DNA of 64,000 bases, from positions 26,233,515 through 26,297,514 of the forward strand of contig OZ024748.1 in assembly GCA_964016885.1 (NCBI GenBank), given 5' to 3'. A model generated the notes under the pieces. It ran no database searches and was not told where the DNA came from. It worked only from the letters and a program-made list of their open reading frames with translations. Source of the DNA: Eledone cirrhosa. Taxonomy: Eukaryota; Mollusca; Cephalopoda; Octopoda; Eledonidae. Each line of letters opens with the position of its first letter. Within the stretch, counting starts at the first letter, position 1. The translations under genes were made by a program, and so were the position numbers. Of the stretch, positions 11,172 through 20,620 are shown piece by piece.

Positions 11172-11293
11172 AACAAGTAAGACCCCGACGGCTGAGCTCA
11201 AGCCGTTTCGACGGCTAATTCTGTACTCAGAATTGAGTACAGAATTAGCCGTCGAAACGGCTTGAGCTCAGCCATCGGGGTCTTACTTGTTCC
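11170..11293. repeat. 124-bp near-perfect palindrome
   Basis: Two 60-bp arms with a 4-base centre: 'ggaacaagtaagaccccgac' on the left mirrors the end 'ggggtcttacttgttcc' on the right, and I found one mismatch. The flank 11,294-11,375 is shared with 6,571-6,650, which shows this is a dispersed element. (AT)n tracts border it on both sides (to 11,169 and 11,375-11,392). Confidence 0.9.
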
Positions 11294-11390
11294 TATTACC
11301 CACTCTACTACCCTAAGTATTGAGTACTTTGGTGCATTATGGTCCACCTGGTTCCTTACCACATTTCCTTCGTTATATATATATATATAT

Positions 11391-12127
11391 ATCAAAATAA
11401 AGATCTGAAGGCATGGTATAAATTTCCAATCATTTTAATCATGACACCTGTTTCAATAAGAGATAGATCGATCGTGTAGCCATGATCGATTATCACTGTT
11501 CTCGTCAGGTGAAAATGAATTGTCTTCAAATCCTTGATATTTCCAATTTACATCGTCAAATTGAGATTTGACCAATATAACATTTGTTGTTTTGTAAACT
11601 AACTTTCAGTGAATACTATGTTGGTATATTTATATATTTTTTCTTTGACCTCGTGTCAGTGTGTATGTACTCACTCACACTAACTGTGACCGTCTATAGT
11701 TCTACAGATTTTATGCTATGTTGGTATATGTATATATTTATTCTTTGACCTCGCGTCGTGTGTGTGTGAGTGTGTGTGTACCCACTCACATTAACTGTGA
11801 CCGACTGTAATTCTACAGATTTGATTGATGTCCAGCGTCTTTTACAGTTATTGGGAGATAGAGACTTGATAGTTTTATGACCCTAACTGAGGATGATATC
11901 AGTCGTAGTGTTTTGACTGCTTGATCTTCATATGAGGGACTAAACTCTGTGAGTGAACATTGTTAATTTTCTCCCTCATATCAAGGATTTGAAGACAATT
12001 CATTTTCACCTGACGAGATCAGTGATAATCGATCATGGCTACACAATCGATCTATCTCTTATTGAAACATGTGTCGTGATTAAAATGATTGGAAATTTAT
12101 ACCTTGCCTTCGGATCTTTATTTTGAT
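11391..12127. mobile_element. Foldback element with 150-bp terminal inverted repeats
   Basis: Left arm 11,391-11,540 ('atcaaaataaagatctgaag' to 'aaatccttgatat') pairs with right arm 11,978-12,127 ('atatcaaggatttgaagaca' to 'cggatctttattttgat'). Inside are two direct copies of about 100 bp (11,611-11,711 and 11,713-11,822) sharing 'tctttgacctcg' and 'cactaactgtgaccg' or close variants. There is no coding frame, so it must be non-autonomous or of a structural class. Confidence 0.85.
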
Positions 12128-12531
12128 ACAAATACTGTTTTACATCATCTAGCTGTTCCCATAAATGGAATTGGAGATATACAAAAGCGTGGAGAACTTA
12201 ATATTACTAACAAAGATTTATTGGACCGTTTGACACAACCAATAATACACCTTACTATATAACAACTATATATATATATATATGTATATTTCATTACATA
12301 ATAAACAACACAATATAATTATTCCATTACCAAAGGTTTCAAGAAACTAGATGACCTTTACAGAAACGTCTAGCCCATTCATCAGATGAAAGAGTTATGT
12401 TTTGAAATTGATATCTATTAAAAATGAAAGTGAGGCTGAGTTAAAATAACATCCTATAACAGAAATATGTTTTTATATATATATATATATACACACATAT
12501 ATACATACATGCACACACACACACACATATA

Positions 12532-12955
12532 TTTTTATAATTTTTATTCTTTTTATAATTTTTTAAATATATATATTATTCAAAATGTTAATAAATGAAA
12601 AATATTCTCATAATCAAAATATATATTTTATTGTACATATTTCAAAGGTACAATGGTGTTTAAGTACGTTTTCATCAGATAAAATATATGATTTGATATG
12701 TGACATACCGCTACGGTTTTGATTATTCAATTCCAGTATTGGCAGTACTGGAATTGAATAATCAAAACTGTAGCGGTATGTCACATATCAAATCATATAT
12801 TTTATCTGATGAAAACGTACTTAAACACCATTGTACCTTTGAAATATGTACAATAAAATATATATTTTGATTATGAGAATATTTTTCATTTATTAACATT
12901 TTGAATAATATATATATTTAAAAAATTATAAAAATAATAAAAATTATAAAAATTA
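12532..12955. repeat. Inner palindrome, about 212-bp arms
   Basis: It is symmetric about 12,743-12,744: 'attcaattccagtattggca' to the left and 'gtactggaattgaataatca' to the right. Arms remain paired out to 'ataatttttattctttttat' versus its mirror at 12,936-12,955. It is related in module order to the 10,749-10,981 palindrome. Confidence 0.9.
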
Positions 12956-12964
12956 ACAGCGTAT

Positions 12965-12966
<2 letters not shown>

Positions 12967-13042
<76 letters not shown>
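12967..13042. repeat. (AT)n(GT)n microsatellite
   Basis: About 36 bp of AT then about 40 bp of GT dinucleotides, lying between the inner and outer palindrome arms. Confidence 0.9.
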
Positions 13043-13043
<1 letters not shown>

Positions 13044-13406
13044 ATGTATGTATATTTATGTGTGTATATATACAAACATTTTTCTGTTATAGGATGTTAT
13101 TTTAACTCAGCCTCACTTTCATTTTTAATAGATATCAATTTCAAAAGATAACTATTTCATCTGATGAATGGGGCGGACGTTTCTCTAAGGATCGTCAAGT
13201 TTCTTGAAACCTTTGGTAATGGAATAATTATATTGTGTTGTTTATTATGTAATTAAATAGCTCTGTACAATACATAGAGCACTCTTCTTTCCTTTACCTT
13301 TTCTACGGAAATACTTAACATATATATATATATATATATATATATACTCTTTTACCTGTTCCAGTCACCTGACTGAGGCCATACTGGGGCATCACCCTTA
13401 TATATA

Positions 13407-14103
13407 TATATAGATATATTAGGATTGGTGTTCTGAAACAGCGATGTATACATGAATGTATGTATAGTATATTTGGCAATATACCGTGTGTTTAGTTAAA
13501 AACATTTAGAAGACCATACACTATTGGTTTTAAAGTGGTGACTATGTCACTTACTTCTTTTCGGCGAAAGAAGGGAGAGAAGCTAACAGTCTGTTTCACG
13601 CTGGTTGGCGATCACGCTTCTTCCGCCGAAAATGATAGAAGCTAGATTCTTATAGAATTCCAGTAATAATCAGGAGCTTATTATACAGAGCGATTGCCAG
13701 TCCAGAAAATATTAGGTATTAGGATTGGTGCTGTGAAATAGCGATGTATACATGAATGTATACCATACAGTATATTGCCAAATATACTATATATACATTC
13801 ATGTATACATCGCTATTTCAGAGCACCAATACTAATACCTAATTTTTGCTGGACCGGCAATCGCTCTGTATAATCAACTCCTGATTATTACTGGAATTCT
13901 ATAAGAATCCAGCTTCTATAATTTTCGGCGGAAGCAGAGGGTGCGTGGCTCTGATGATTGCCTACCAGCATGAAACAGAGTGTTAGCTTCTCTCCCTTCT
14001 TTCGCTGAAAAGAAGTGACATAGTCACTACTTTAAAACTGATAGCATATGGTCTTCTAAATGTTTTTAACTAAACATACGGGATATTGCCAAATATACTA
14101 TAC
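13407..14103. mobile_element. Large foldback element, about 300-bp arms
   Basis: Left arm from about 13,462 ('gtatagtatatttggcaata', 'cttcttttcggcgaaagaag', 'cagtaataatcaggagctta') mirrors the right arm to 14,103 ('ctcctgattattactggaat', 'ctttcgctgaaaagaagtga', 'tattgccaaatatactatac'), centred near 13,785. The short terminal module 'ggattggtg...gcgatgtatacatgaatgta' also occurs as a direct copy at 13,416-13,460. Arms differ at several positions, so it is older than the 11,170 palindrome. Confidence 0.85.
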
Positions 14104-14434
14104 ATCATCATTTTACGTCCACTTTTCCCTGCTTGCAAGGGTGGGACGGGAACTGATTGTGGCTTGATTTCTACAGCTGGATGCCCTTCCTAACACCAAC
14201 CTCATTTACAGTGAGTGCTGGGTGCTTTTTTGCCGTGGCACCTCCACGACCACTTTGCAGTGGAATGATAGGGATCCCAGTCCCTATCATCTCATTTCTA
14301 CAGCTGAGTAAACTGGAGCAATGTGAAATAAAGTGTCTTGCTCAAGGAAACAACATATCACCCGGTCTGAGAATTGAACTCACAACCTTTCGATTGCAAG
14401 GCCAATGCTCTAACCACTAAGCCATGTGCCTCCA
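14104..14434 (-). mobile_element. Near full-length tRNA-derived SINE with RTE-like 3' tail
   Basis: On the minus strand the element starts with a tRNA-like head ('cacatggcttagtggttaga' with an A box, 'ggttgtgagttcaattctca' with a B box), continues 'ttgagcaagacactttattt', a body with 'gggaactg...actcactg' and the 'cacccagcact' module, then 'ttaggaagggcatccagctg', and ends 'cccttgcaagcagggaaaag' + 'tggacgtaaaatgatg'. That last part matches the 3' end of the RTE-like LINE at 9,157. It is about 330 bp in all. Confidence 0.85.
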
Positions 14435-14760
14435 TACATACATTCATATAGATATATATCAAAAATAGAAGTATTTATATCACAAACAATGTGGATAAGT
14501 TTGTTTTGATTCTCTTTTACAATTTTCTGTTTATATATATATATATACATATATACATATATCTTTACCTAAACGCTGCCACTGTACTCACTGAATAACT
14601 ATAATATGTGCACTCTGAACCTTAGGATGCAGTTTCACAAGTGGAAGCTTATTGTTTCATTGAGTTTGCTGAAATAACTTCGGAGACTTTCATAAACTGT
14701 GTGTATATATATATCTATCTGTTTTTACATTTATTTATCAAACTAACTGTTTATCTTATA
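14435..14760. other. AT-rich stretch with (TA)n tracts, no gene
   Basis: Several short TATA tracts are present; nothing else is recognised. Confidence 0.5.
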
Positions 14761-14972
14761 GTTCCTGCTGTTGAGGGTTGTTCTATCCACAGTGTGTAAA
14801 ACAACCCTGCAGTAACGTTCCCTCCTATTGGGGATTTCAATTGTTATTTTATTATATATAGTTTGTTATTTATTAATGTTAAAGTTATATGATTTTATGT
14901 AAAACCCCTGCCGTCACGTCTTGTAATGTCCCATTTTTGTACGCCCCTGTGGCAAATAAAGAAATATATCTT
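14761..14972 (+). repeat. Possible LINE 3' untranslated remnant
   Basis: 'gtaatgtcccatttttgtac' then 'ctgtggcaaataaagaaata' resembles LINE 3' ends that I know from mollusc genomes, with AATAAA at 14,955-14,960. No coding part precedes it. The assignment rests on this short motif only. Confidence 0.4.
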
Positions 14973-14999
14973 ATAGTGTTTTATATTTATCTAAAAACC

Positions 15000-15440
15000 T
15001 TTCATTATGATTTTATGTAAGAACCGTTGTTAAGTTATGATCCAAACACCAGCTTTGCTAAATATCTCCAAATTCTTGAGTATTTTCAAAATTAATTGAA
15101 AATTTTAGGCAGCACTCTTCCTTAGAAATATGATAATGAAAGGGTTAATTGAATAAATAGAACACTGACATTTGAATAATGTGATAGACATTTATATAAT
15201 CTTATAAATATTAAAATAATTTATTGTAACATTAAAAAAAATATAAGCCTGAAGATTTGAAGGAAAACAAAAATGAAAAGGTTGTGATTAGTAACTGTTA
15301 TTTAACTCTTAACATGCTGTAATGATTTAGAAGAAAATATATAAAAACGTTTTTTTTAATTAAAATGTTTACAGTATCTTTACCAGTGGACAGACTTTCA
15401 TGAAAATCTGCAATATTAGAGTTAAGACTTTAATTTTGAA
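15000..15440. repeat. Dispersed AT-rich repeat copy; no gene
   Basis: Bases 15,000-15,140 resemble the repeat at 6,775-6,845 and 7,165-7,495 (shared 'ccaaattctt', 'tagaaatatg' and cataaaatt-like blocks). The remainder is AT-rich without visible features. Confidence 0.4.
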
Positions 15441-15612
15441 TGTGATGCAGTCATGGTGCAATTTCGTACTTTTCAAGAATGTCTTGCTAATGTGGTTTCA
15501 TGTGGTACAGGATGTTAAGAGTTAATGTGATGCAGTCATAGTGCTGTTTTGTATTTTCCAAGAAGGACTTACTAATGTGGTTTCATACGATATAAGACAT
15601 TAAGAGTTAATG
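15441..15612. repeat. Two-copy tandem duplication, about 85 bp unit
   Basis: 'tgtgatgcagtcatggtgc' at 15,441 and 'tgtgatgcagtcatagtgc' at 15,526 begin two copies that both run to '...gttaagagttaatg' or close to it. The copies differ by about a dozen bases. Confidence 0.8.
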
Positions 15613-16229
15613 AAGGAGCTAGTTGATTAAAACCATTTGATAAAAAAGAGATTGACATATATTCCATTCAATCCAGTTCCATCCATATGCATTCCAATGT
15701 ATTTTGATTGCCAAAGTATTAAGAAAAAAACACAAAAAAAAAACAAAAAAAGAATGTGACTAGCCACAAAAATAAACTTTATAAGAAAGATAAGCTAGTA
15801 TTAGTTTTCACTAAAAAGCTATAACCAGAATGATAACTATATGGTAATAGATATATATAGAAAATATCTTTGATAATTCAAAATATATTTAAATTTGGTG
15901 AGAAAACAAATGAATGTGTAAGTGGCATATGAAAGTAGCTACCAGTGATATATTAGGGTTAGACTGAGTAGATTATTGAGATTATACTGTCATGGAATCA
16001 TTACAGTATATTAATGATGTGATAACATTTGTTCATATTAGTTGATTTACTCAAAAGTTTATATCCTATTATATAAACATTTGGGTGGAAAAACAGGTGA
16101 TGGATAAAATTATGACTAAAACAGGATATGGTTTGTATTTCTCCATTCACTTTAACTAATTGAACTCTAGTCTTTCTTAGTTTGTCTCTAGACCTGGGAT
16201 CCACAGAACTCTAGTCTGCCTCTAGGCCA
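15613..16229. other. AT-rich stretch, no gene seen
   Basis: The only notable element is an A-rich run at 15,721-15,752. No protein-like frame is present. Confidence 0.5.
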
Positions 16230-16800
16230 GGGAACCACAAGTGAGCTTATTTGCAATCCAACTTCTCCATACAATTTAAGATCATCCATAAAAAGTAAAT
16301 GATTAGCTTTCTGTTGTTTCCCCTTAAAATCGTACCAATCCTTCGCTCTTTTCAAGATCTTAGTGAGCAGCCCTATGCATAGTACAGGTAGAAGTGGGGA
16401 CACACTGTCACCTTGGAATATTCCCCTCATGATTTCTATTGTACCCAAATTTTGCCCAAAACAGGTTAACTCAGTCTTTCAGTTATTCATGCTTCTCTTC
16501 AAAAACTGCTCACTGTTTTTTGCAATTCCAAACACTCAAGCATTCTAAGATCCAGGTGTGTGGAATTAGTTCATATGCCATGTGATAATCTATCCATGAT
16601 ATTGCTAAGTTTTTTTTTTGTTTTTTTTTAGAGTCCCTAAGTATTGTTTAGTTTACCAAAAATTGATCCTTAGTACCTTTGCATTGACATCTACTCCCCT
16701 TCTGTTCCTCAGGGAGAATATTATTCTCTTTCAAGTGTCCATACATCGCATCAGCAATGACCCCTATCAACAACTTCCTTTATAAAGGCTGGTTTTGTTT
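16230..16800 (-). pseudogene. Non-LTR reverse transcriptase fragment, R2/R4-like
   Basis: Read on the minus strand across several frames: '[20 protein letters not shown]' and '[10 protein letters not shown]', then 'LAISWIDYHMAYELIPHTWI' (the catalytic 'D' block with 'IDY.MAY'), then 'IMRGIFQGDSVSPLLPVLCI' and 'HLLFMDDLKLYGE' (the xMDD catalytic box). This motif style is that of the R2/R4-like LINE group. Stops, frameshifts and a poly-T insertion (about 16,610-16,630) break it. It is unrelated to the LINEs at 1-2,400 and 9,157-9,799, so at least three LINE lineages are present. Confidence 0.8.
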
Positions 16801-17402
16801 CATAGAACCAAAATGCAAATGGCCACTTGAAAATAGTTATCTCAACTATGATTTTTAAATATTTGTTTGAAAACATGTCTTGCCATATTGCAGTGATTTT
16901 TGGTGGTCTTATTTGTGCCAGTCACTAATCTGGTACTTTCCTCAGCCTCGTGAAACTATGGTCATGAATCTTGGGTAATGACTGAAAGAATATGACTGCT
17001 TGGGGATCCAACTAGATTAATTGGAGATGGTTGCTTCTTACAGGACCTGCTGGAAGGAGTTTGAGGACTCTGCCACCATGACCCTTCCAGGAACAAATGG
17101 GAGAAGAAGGTTTGAAAACATTCACTCAGACATGACATTTGTGAAATATATTTTAAAATTATTAATAATTTATTCTGATAAAATAATAGTTTCCTTTAAA
17201 CTAAAATATTTTCTCCAGCAAATACTGAGTGAGTTTATCATTTGGGAATTTAGCCAGAATATTGAAAATTCCTAGAGAATTTCAATTATTTGTTTGTATT
17301 TCATAAATTTATCTAAAAACTAACCTTTGTCTGCATCTTAACACTTCAAACATGCATAAACAGACACATAAACATGTACATCCATAAATTATGCATAAAA
17401 AT
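16801..17402. other. Intergenic or upstream intronic stretch, no exon recognised
   Basis: An 84-codon plus-strand frame at 17,021-17,275 has no recognisable domain and ends in Ile/Lys-rich AT sequence. I see no splice-bounded exon here. Confidence 0.5.
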
Positions 17403-17680
17403 ATCATCATCATCATCATCATCATCATCATTTAACGTCCCTTTTTCTATGCTAGCATGAGTTAGATGAGTTGTCCTGTTGTGAGACAAGTAAGATTAGG
17501 TGACCTTGTCTTGTTCATACAAAACTGTTTTCAGCTTAGTTACAATGGCAGAATGCCTTTCCCAAAGCCAACCATATTTACAGCATTGACTGGGTGCTTT
17601 TTATCATGGTACCAAAACAACCAACTGACAGGTTGAACTGGGTACTTTTTTATCGTGTCACCAGCACAACCACCTTATAT
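17403..17680 (-). mobile_element. SINE with long (ATG)n tail, head missing
   Basis: (ATC)n at 17,403-17,431 is the tail in minus orientation, followed by 'tttaacgtccctttttctat', 'tgctagcatgagttagatga', then two copies of the 'gactgggtgctttttatcat' module at about 17,585 and 17,640. This is the same module that forms the 4,011-4,450 minisatellite. Confidence 0.75.
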
Positions 17681-17694
17681 ATATACATATATAC

Positions 17695-17790
17695 TCGGAT
17701 GAGATGACAAAGGAACGTGACAAGTGGAGAGATGCTGTCCTGAGAAGGACCCATCCAACACATGCAATCTGTACCTGAATTGAGAAATGA
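17695..17790 (+). pseudogene. RTE-like LINE C-terminal remnant
   Basis: The plus strand encodes 'EMTKERDKWRDAVLRRTHPT' and then 'HAICT' before a stop. This matches the last residues of the LINE polyprotein at 9,173-9,799 ('EMTRDRDEWRDAVLNKTCPT'). It is a fragment of roughly 85 bp in the opposite orientation. Confidence 0.75.
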
Positions 17791-17966
17791 AGATCGATTG
17801 ATAGTGAGGTTTGTCATCATATTATTTAAGTTTATGAAATATGTGATAATTTTTGTGATGAGATATTATAATTACACAACATTGTTATTGTTAACTTGTT
17901 AGATGTTTATTCATTTATTCATTAATTAGAATATCAGATTCTTCTTTTTTGGTTTTTCTTTATCAT

Positions 17967-18000
17967 CCTAACTTGTTCTTCCCATTATATTTCTCCACAG
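17967..18000 (+). other. 3' splice site of the vWA exon
   Basis: Branch-point-like CCTAAC at 17,967-17,972, a pyrimidine tract, and 'ttctccacag' ending at 18,000. The upstream exon must donate one base to the first codon (phase-1 intron). Confidence 0.8.
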
Positions 18001-18552
18001 AATGCTATGGAGATGTAGCAGACTTTGTATTTGTTCTGGATTCCTCTAGCAGTATTTGGCCTCCTGATTATGAAAGACTACGGTCATTTGTTAATAATTT
18101 TGCACAAAATTACGATATTGGTCAAGGACCATGTCAGATAAAAATGAGTGTGATATCGTACAGTGACAAGGCCCACATAGACATACCATTGGATAAATTC
18201 AAAAACAGGCAGGCTGTCTCAGATGCAATAAAAAAAGTCCCTTATAGAATGGGACAGACAAACACAGCTGCTGCTCTGGCTCTTACAAAGAAAGTTTTTG
18301 AACGCCCTTACCCACAACCTGAAAGACCTCAAGTTGCCATTATTGTCACTGATGGAGTATCAGACAATCCTCTACAAACAAGAAGAAATGCACAGAAACT
18401 AAAGGATGCTGGCATCCATACTTATTCTGTCGGAGTTGGAAACAATGTTGATTTAAATGAATTAGTGGACATTACCAGTGAGTATCCACAAGGAGTTGTT
18501 CGTGTACCCAGCTACAGAGCTCTTGAGAAAATTGCTATCAGCTTTAACGTCA
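18001..18552 (+). CDS. Exon encoding a von Willebrand factor A domain (giant mucin-like gene)
   Basis: This 552-bp exon encodes one complete vWA domain of about 184 residues, a fold used for metal-dependent binding of matrix proteins outside the cell. Counting the Cys codon at 18,003 as residue 1, I see beta-strand 'DFVFVLDSSSSIW' with MIDAS Asp13, Ser15 and Ser17, 'GQTNTAAAL' with MIDAS Thr86, and 'VAIIVTDGVSD' with MIDAS Asp117. All metal ligands are present, so the site should be functional. Cys1 and Cys44 are the only cysteines noticed. Both borders are phase 1, the usual symmetric arrangement for shuffled vWA exons in matrilins, collagens and similar proteins. The donor is GTGAGT at 18,553. 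Joining base 18,552 to 20,621 keeps the frame and leads into the giant Thr-rich exon. No signal peptide is visible; it must lie in earlier exons outside the window or unrecognised upstream. Domain identity is confident; the ligand is unknown. Confidence 0.93.
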
Positions 18553-18656
18553 GTGAGTAGCCATTTTTTACTATATTCAAAATTATAATTCCTATTATTC
18601 TATTTTCAAAATATATTTTCAAGATTATAATTAACATTTTGTTTGGCTGAAGCATT

Positions 18657-18755
18657 TATTGAAGAAGGGTTTATAGTTAAGGGTACTTAACTATTTTAAT
18701 TATTATTCTATTAAGAAGGGTTTATAATTAAGGGTACTTAACTATTTTGTTTTAA
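18657..18755. repeat. Two-copy tandem duplication in the intron
   Basis: 'aagaagggtttatagttaag' plus 'ggtacttaactatttt' occurs near 18,662 and again near 18,714, with a single substitution in the shared core. Confidence 0.8.
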
Positions 18756-18793
18756 CTACCATTTTTCTTTGAACCATCCACAATTAACATAAC

Positions 18794-18966
18794 TAATTAC
18801 CATATTTCCCAGCACCGAAGATGCTTTTCCTAAATTTTTGACAACCAAAAATTTGAAAAAAACTAATAAACAACCTTCGGCCTCCAGGGCGCATGGTAGA
18901 TTTTTGAGACTTATTTTAGGGAAAAAAAAGTAGCGTTTTCGACGCCGGGAAATACGGTAATTAATT
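18794..18966. mobile_element. MITE with about 35 bp terminal inverted repeats
   Basis: Left end 'taattaccatatttcccagc' + 'accgaagatgc' pairs with right end 'gcgttttcgacgccgggaaa' + 'tacggtaatta'. The length is about 170 bp and it is non-coding. TAATTA at both ends may be part of the repeats or a target duplication. Confidence 0.75.
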
Positions 18967-19131
18967 AATCCATTAATTGTGAACCTACCCAAAACATACC
19001 CAAAACTGGTTCTATTACAGTGTTCAAATGTCAATTGAAATCTTAGACTGAAATCTCATCACAGATAATATTGAATTTCAATAGTTAAATATTTGTATTT
19101 TATTATTGAGATAGAAGTTGGAGGGAGGTGT

Positions 19132-19335
19132 ATTGGCAGTATTAGTAGAGCATTGGACATGCTTTGTGACACATAGTTATGGCCCTTTATGTTTGGAATT
19201 CAAATCCAGCCGAGGTTAACTTTGGCTTTCATCCTTCTAGGGTTGATAAAATAAACCACCTCTGGGGTTTATTTAATCAACTTTTCCAGATCGACTTCCA
19301 AATTGCAGACCATGAAAACCATGTGTGGTGCACCA
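19132..19335 (+). mobile_element. SINE remnant in the intron
   Basis: 'attggcagtattagtagagc', a degenerate box B ('gaattcaaatccagccg') and 'tggctttcatccttctaggg' place it with the tRNA-derived SINEs at 4,697 and 5,148. The 3' part is diverged ('ggttgataaaataaaccacc'). Confidence 0.75.
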
Positions 19336-19870
19336 CAGCCATTTGCCGTTCCTCTACCCCTCCTGCCACATATAGTATCTGTTAAGTTTGCCTGCCATAT
19401 CTGTCAATATCTGGCAACTCTGGGTCCCTGTTCACCCTGCTCCTTCTTTATATGAGTCCCGAATCCTACACACTCTTGACATTCTGTAGCTGTGGGCCCC
19501 TGTTTACCCTGCTCCTTCTCTACATAGGATCCCCAAATCCTGCACATACTGATAAACAATTCTGCCAGTGTCCTATGGTGGCAGTTACCTGTTTAACTCA
19601 TACCACCTCTAATCAAGCGAAATACACAAGTCAGATAGATTTTATTATCACCAGGCAACTAGAATAGAGAATAGAGTGACGGTTGTAAATACAAAGTCTG
19701 TCTCTGGTGAAGAAGAATCTACCACCTGACATAGCTAAGTAATGAGTGACTTCAGAGTGAAAGTTGCATAGACTCGGAGACAGAAGATAGTTTGAAGAAG
19801 GAAGACATTGAAACTGAAAGAGATCTCAACTTGTGATAAATTCACACATGTCCTACATAAGGAAGGCAGT
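19336..19870. other. Intronic stretch, nothing recognised
   Basis: It contains an imperfect internal duplication ('gccctgctccttcttt'-like text near 19,435 and 19,508) but no gene or known element. Confidence 0.4.
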
Positions 19871-20190
19871 AACTTGGCAGAATCATTACAACATCAGATA
19901 GAATGCTTTGAGGCATTTGTTCCAGCTCTCTGCTGTATCAGTTCAAATCATTCCGAGGACAACTTTGCCTTTCATCAATTAAAAGTCAATAAAAAAGTAC
20001 CAGTCTAGTACTGGGGTCGATTCTTCCGCTATATCTTTTTCTGACTTTGTTTCGCTAACTTTCTATCTTTCTCTGGAAGAAATCTGCTATATTCAGACCT
20101 GAAAAGATGGGCACTATCCAAGAAATGCTGTATGTCACTACAGCACCTCTACAACCCCATCAGGAGTTATGAGACTTCTCCTCCTACCTA
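19871..20190 (+). mobile_element. tRNA-derived SINE, second family, in the intron
   Basis: Same body as 5,148-5,455: 'cttggcagaatcattac', 'caactttgcctttcatcaat', 'gtaccagtctagtactgggg', 'ggaagaaatctgctatattc', 'catcaggagttatgagactt'. Confidence 0.8.
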
Positions 20191-20591
20191 TGGAAGAAGA
20201 GATTTACAATACAGAGAAGACTTACAAGATAGAGGAAAAACGGGTGGTGTGGGGGTTCTACAAGGTTTGCAGACTATAGAGTAGAAAGAAACCAATATTA
20301 TGCAGAATTATGTAAATAGAATAAAATTGATCCTTTTAACTCATTTGAAACCAAACTGGCTGAAACCAGCCGTGGTTTTAAGATACAAAGCTGTCTATTT
20401 TTAAGTATTTCTGTATTTATGTAGGAACATTCGTTAAGTTATGTTCCAAACACTTGCTTAATGAAAAAGTTATTTATATTACAAAATCCCTTTATAGTGG
20501 AGAGCTGACAAATTAGATTTGGAGTAAAATGGAGAGGGATAAAACAAAATAATGCAAAAGACTACCTACTATATAACATTATGTTGAAATA

Positions 20592-20620
20592 TACTAACAT
20601 ACTTCTTAATTTTTCTATAG
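20592..20620 (+). other. 3' splice site of the giant exon
   Basis: Exact TACTAAC branch site at 20,592-20,598 followed by a T-rich tract and AG at 20,619-20,620. The phase matches the vWA exon donor. Confidence 0.85.

Larger units (their letters stand above)
12289..13254. mobile_element. Outer foldback element with about 190-bp arms
   Basis: Left arm 12,289-12,480 ('ataataaacaacacaatata', 'accaaaggtttcaagaaact', 'aggctgagttaaaataacat') pairs with 13,069-13,254 ('atgttattttaactcagcct', 'agtttcttgaaacctttggt'). Its centre carries another palindrome (12,532-12,955) bordered by (AT)n and (GT)n tracts, so one palindromic element appears to have inserted in the loop of another. Confidence 0.8.
18553..20620 (+). 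other. Phase-1 intron of the vWA-mucin gene
   Basis: It runs from donor GTGAGT (18,553-18,558) to acceptor 'tttttctatag' ending at 20,620, with a perfect TACTAAC branch site at 20,592-20,598. It carries a short duplication, a MITE and two SINEs listed separately. No exon-like frame is seen inside. Confidence 0.85.

Noticed and set aside
17021..17275. 84-codon plus-strand frame upstream of the vWA exon as a possible exon
   Set aside because: It has no recognisable domain, no convincing splice sites, and its second half is AT-rich Ile/Lys sequence.
17949..18000. ATG at 17,949 as the start of the vWA protein, with a hydrophobic leader resembling a signal peptide
   Set aside because: The stretch is a typical branch site, pyrimidine tract and AG acceptor, and phase-1 borders are usual for vWA exons. 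The hydrophobic residues come from T-rich intron sequence. It remains a minor alternative.
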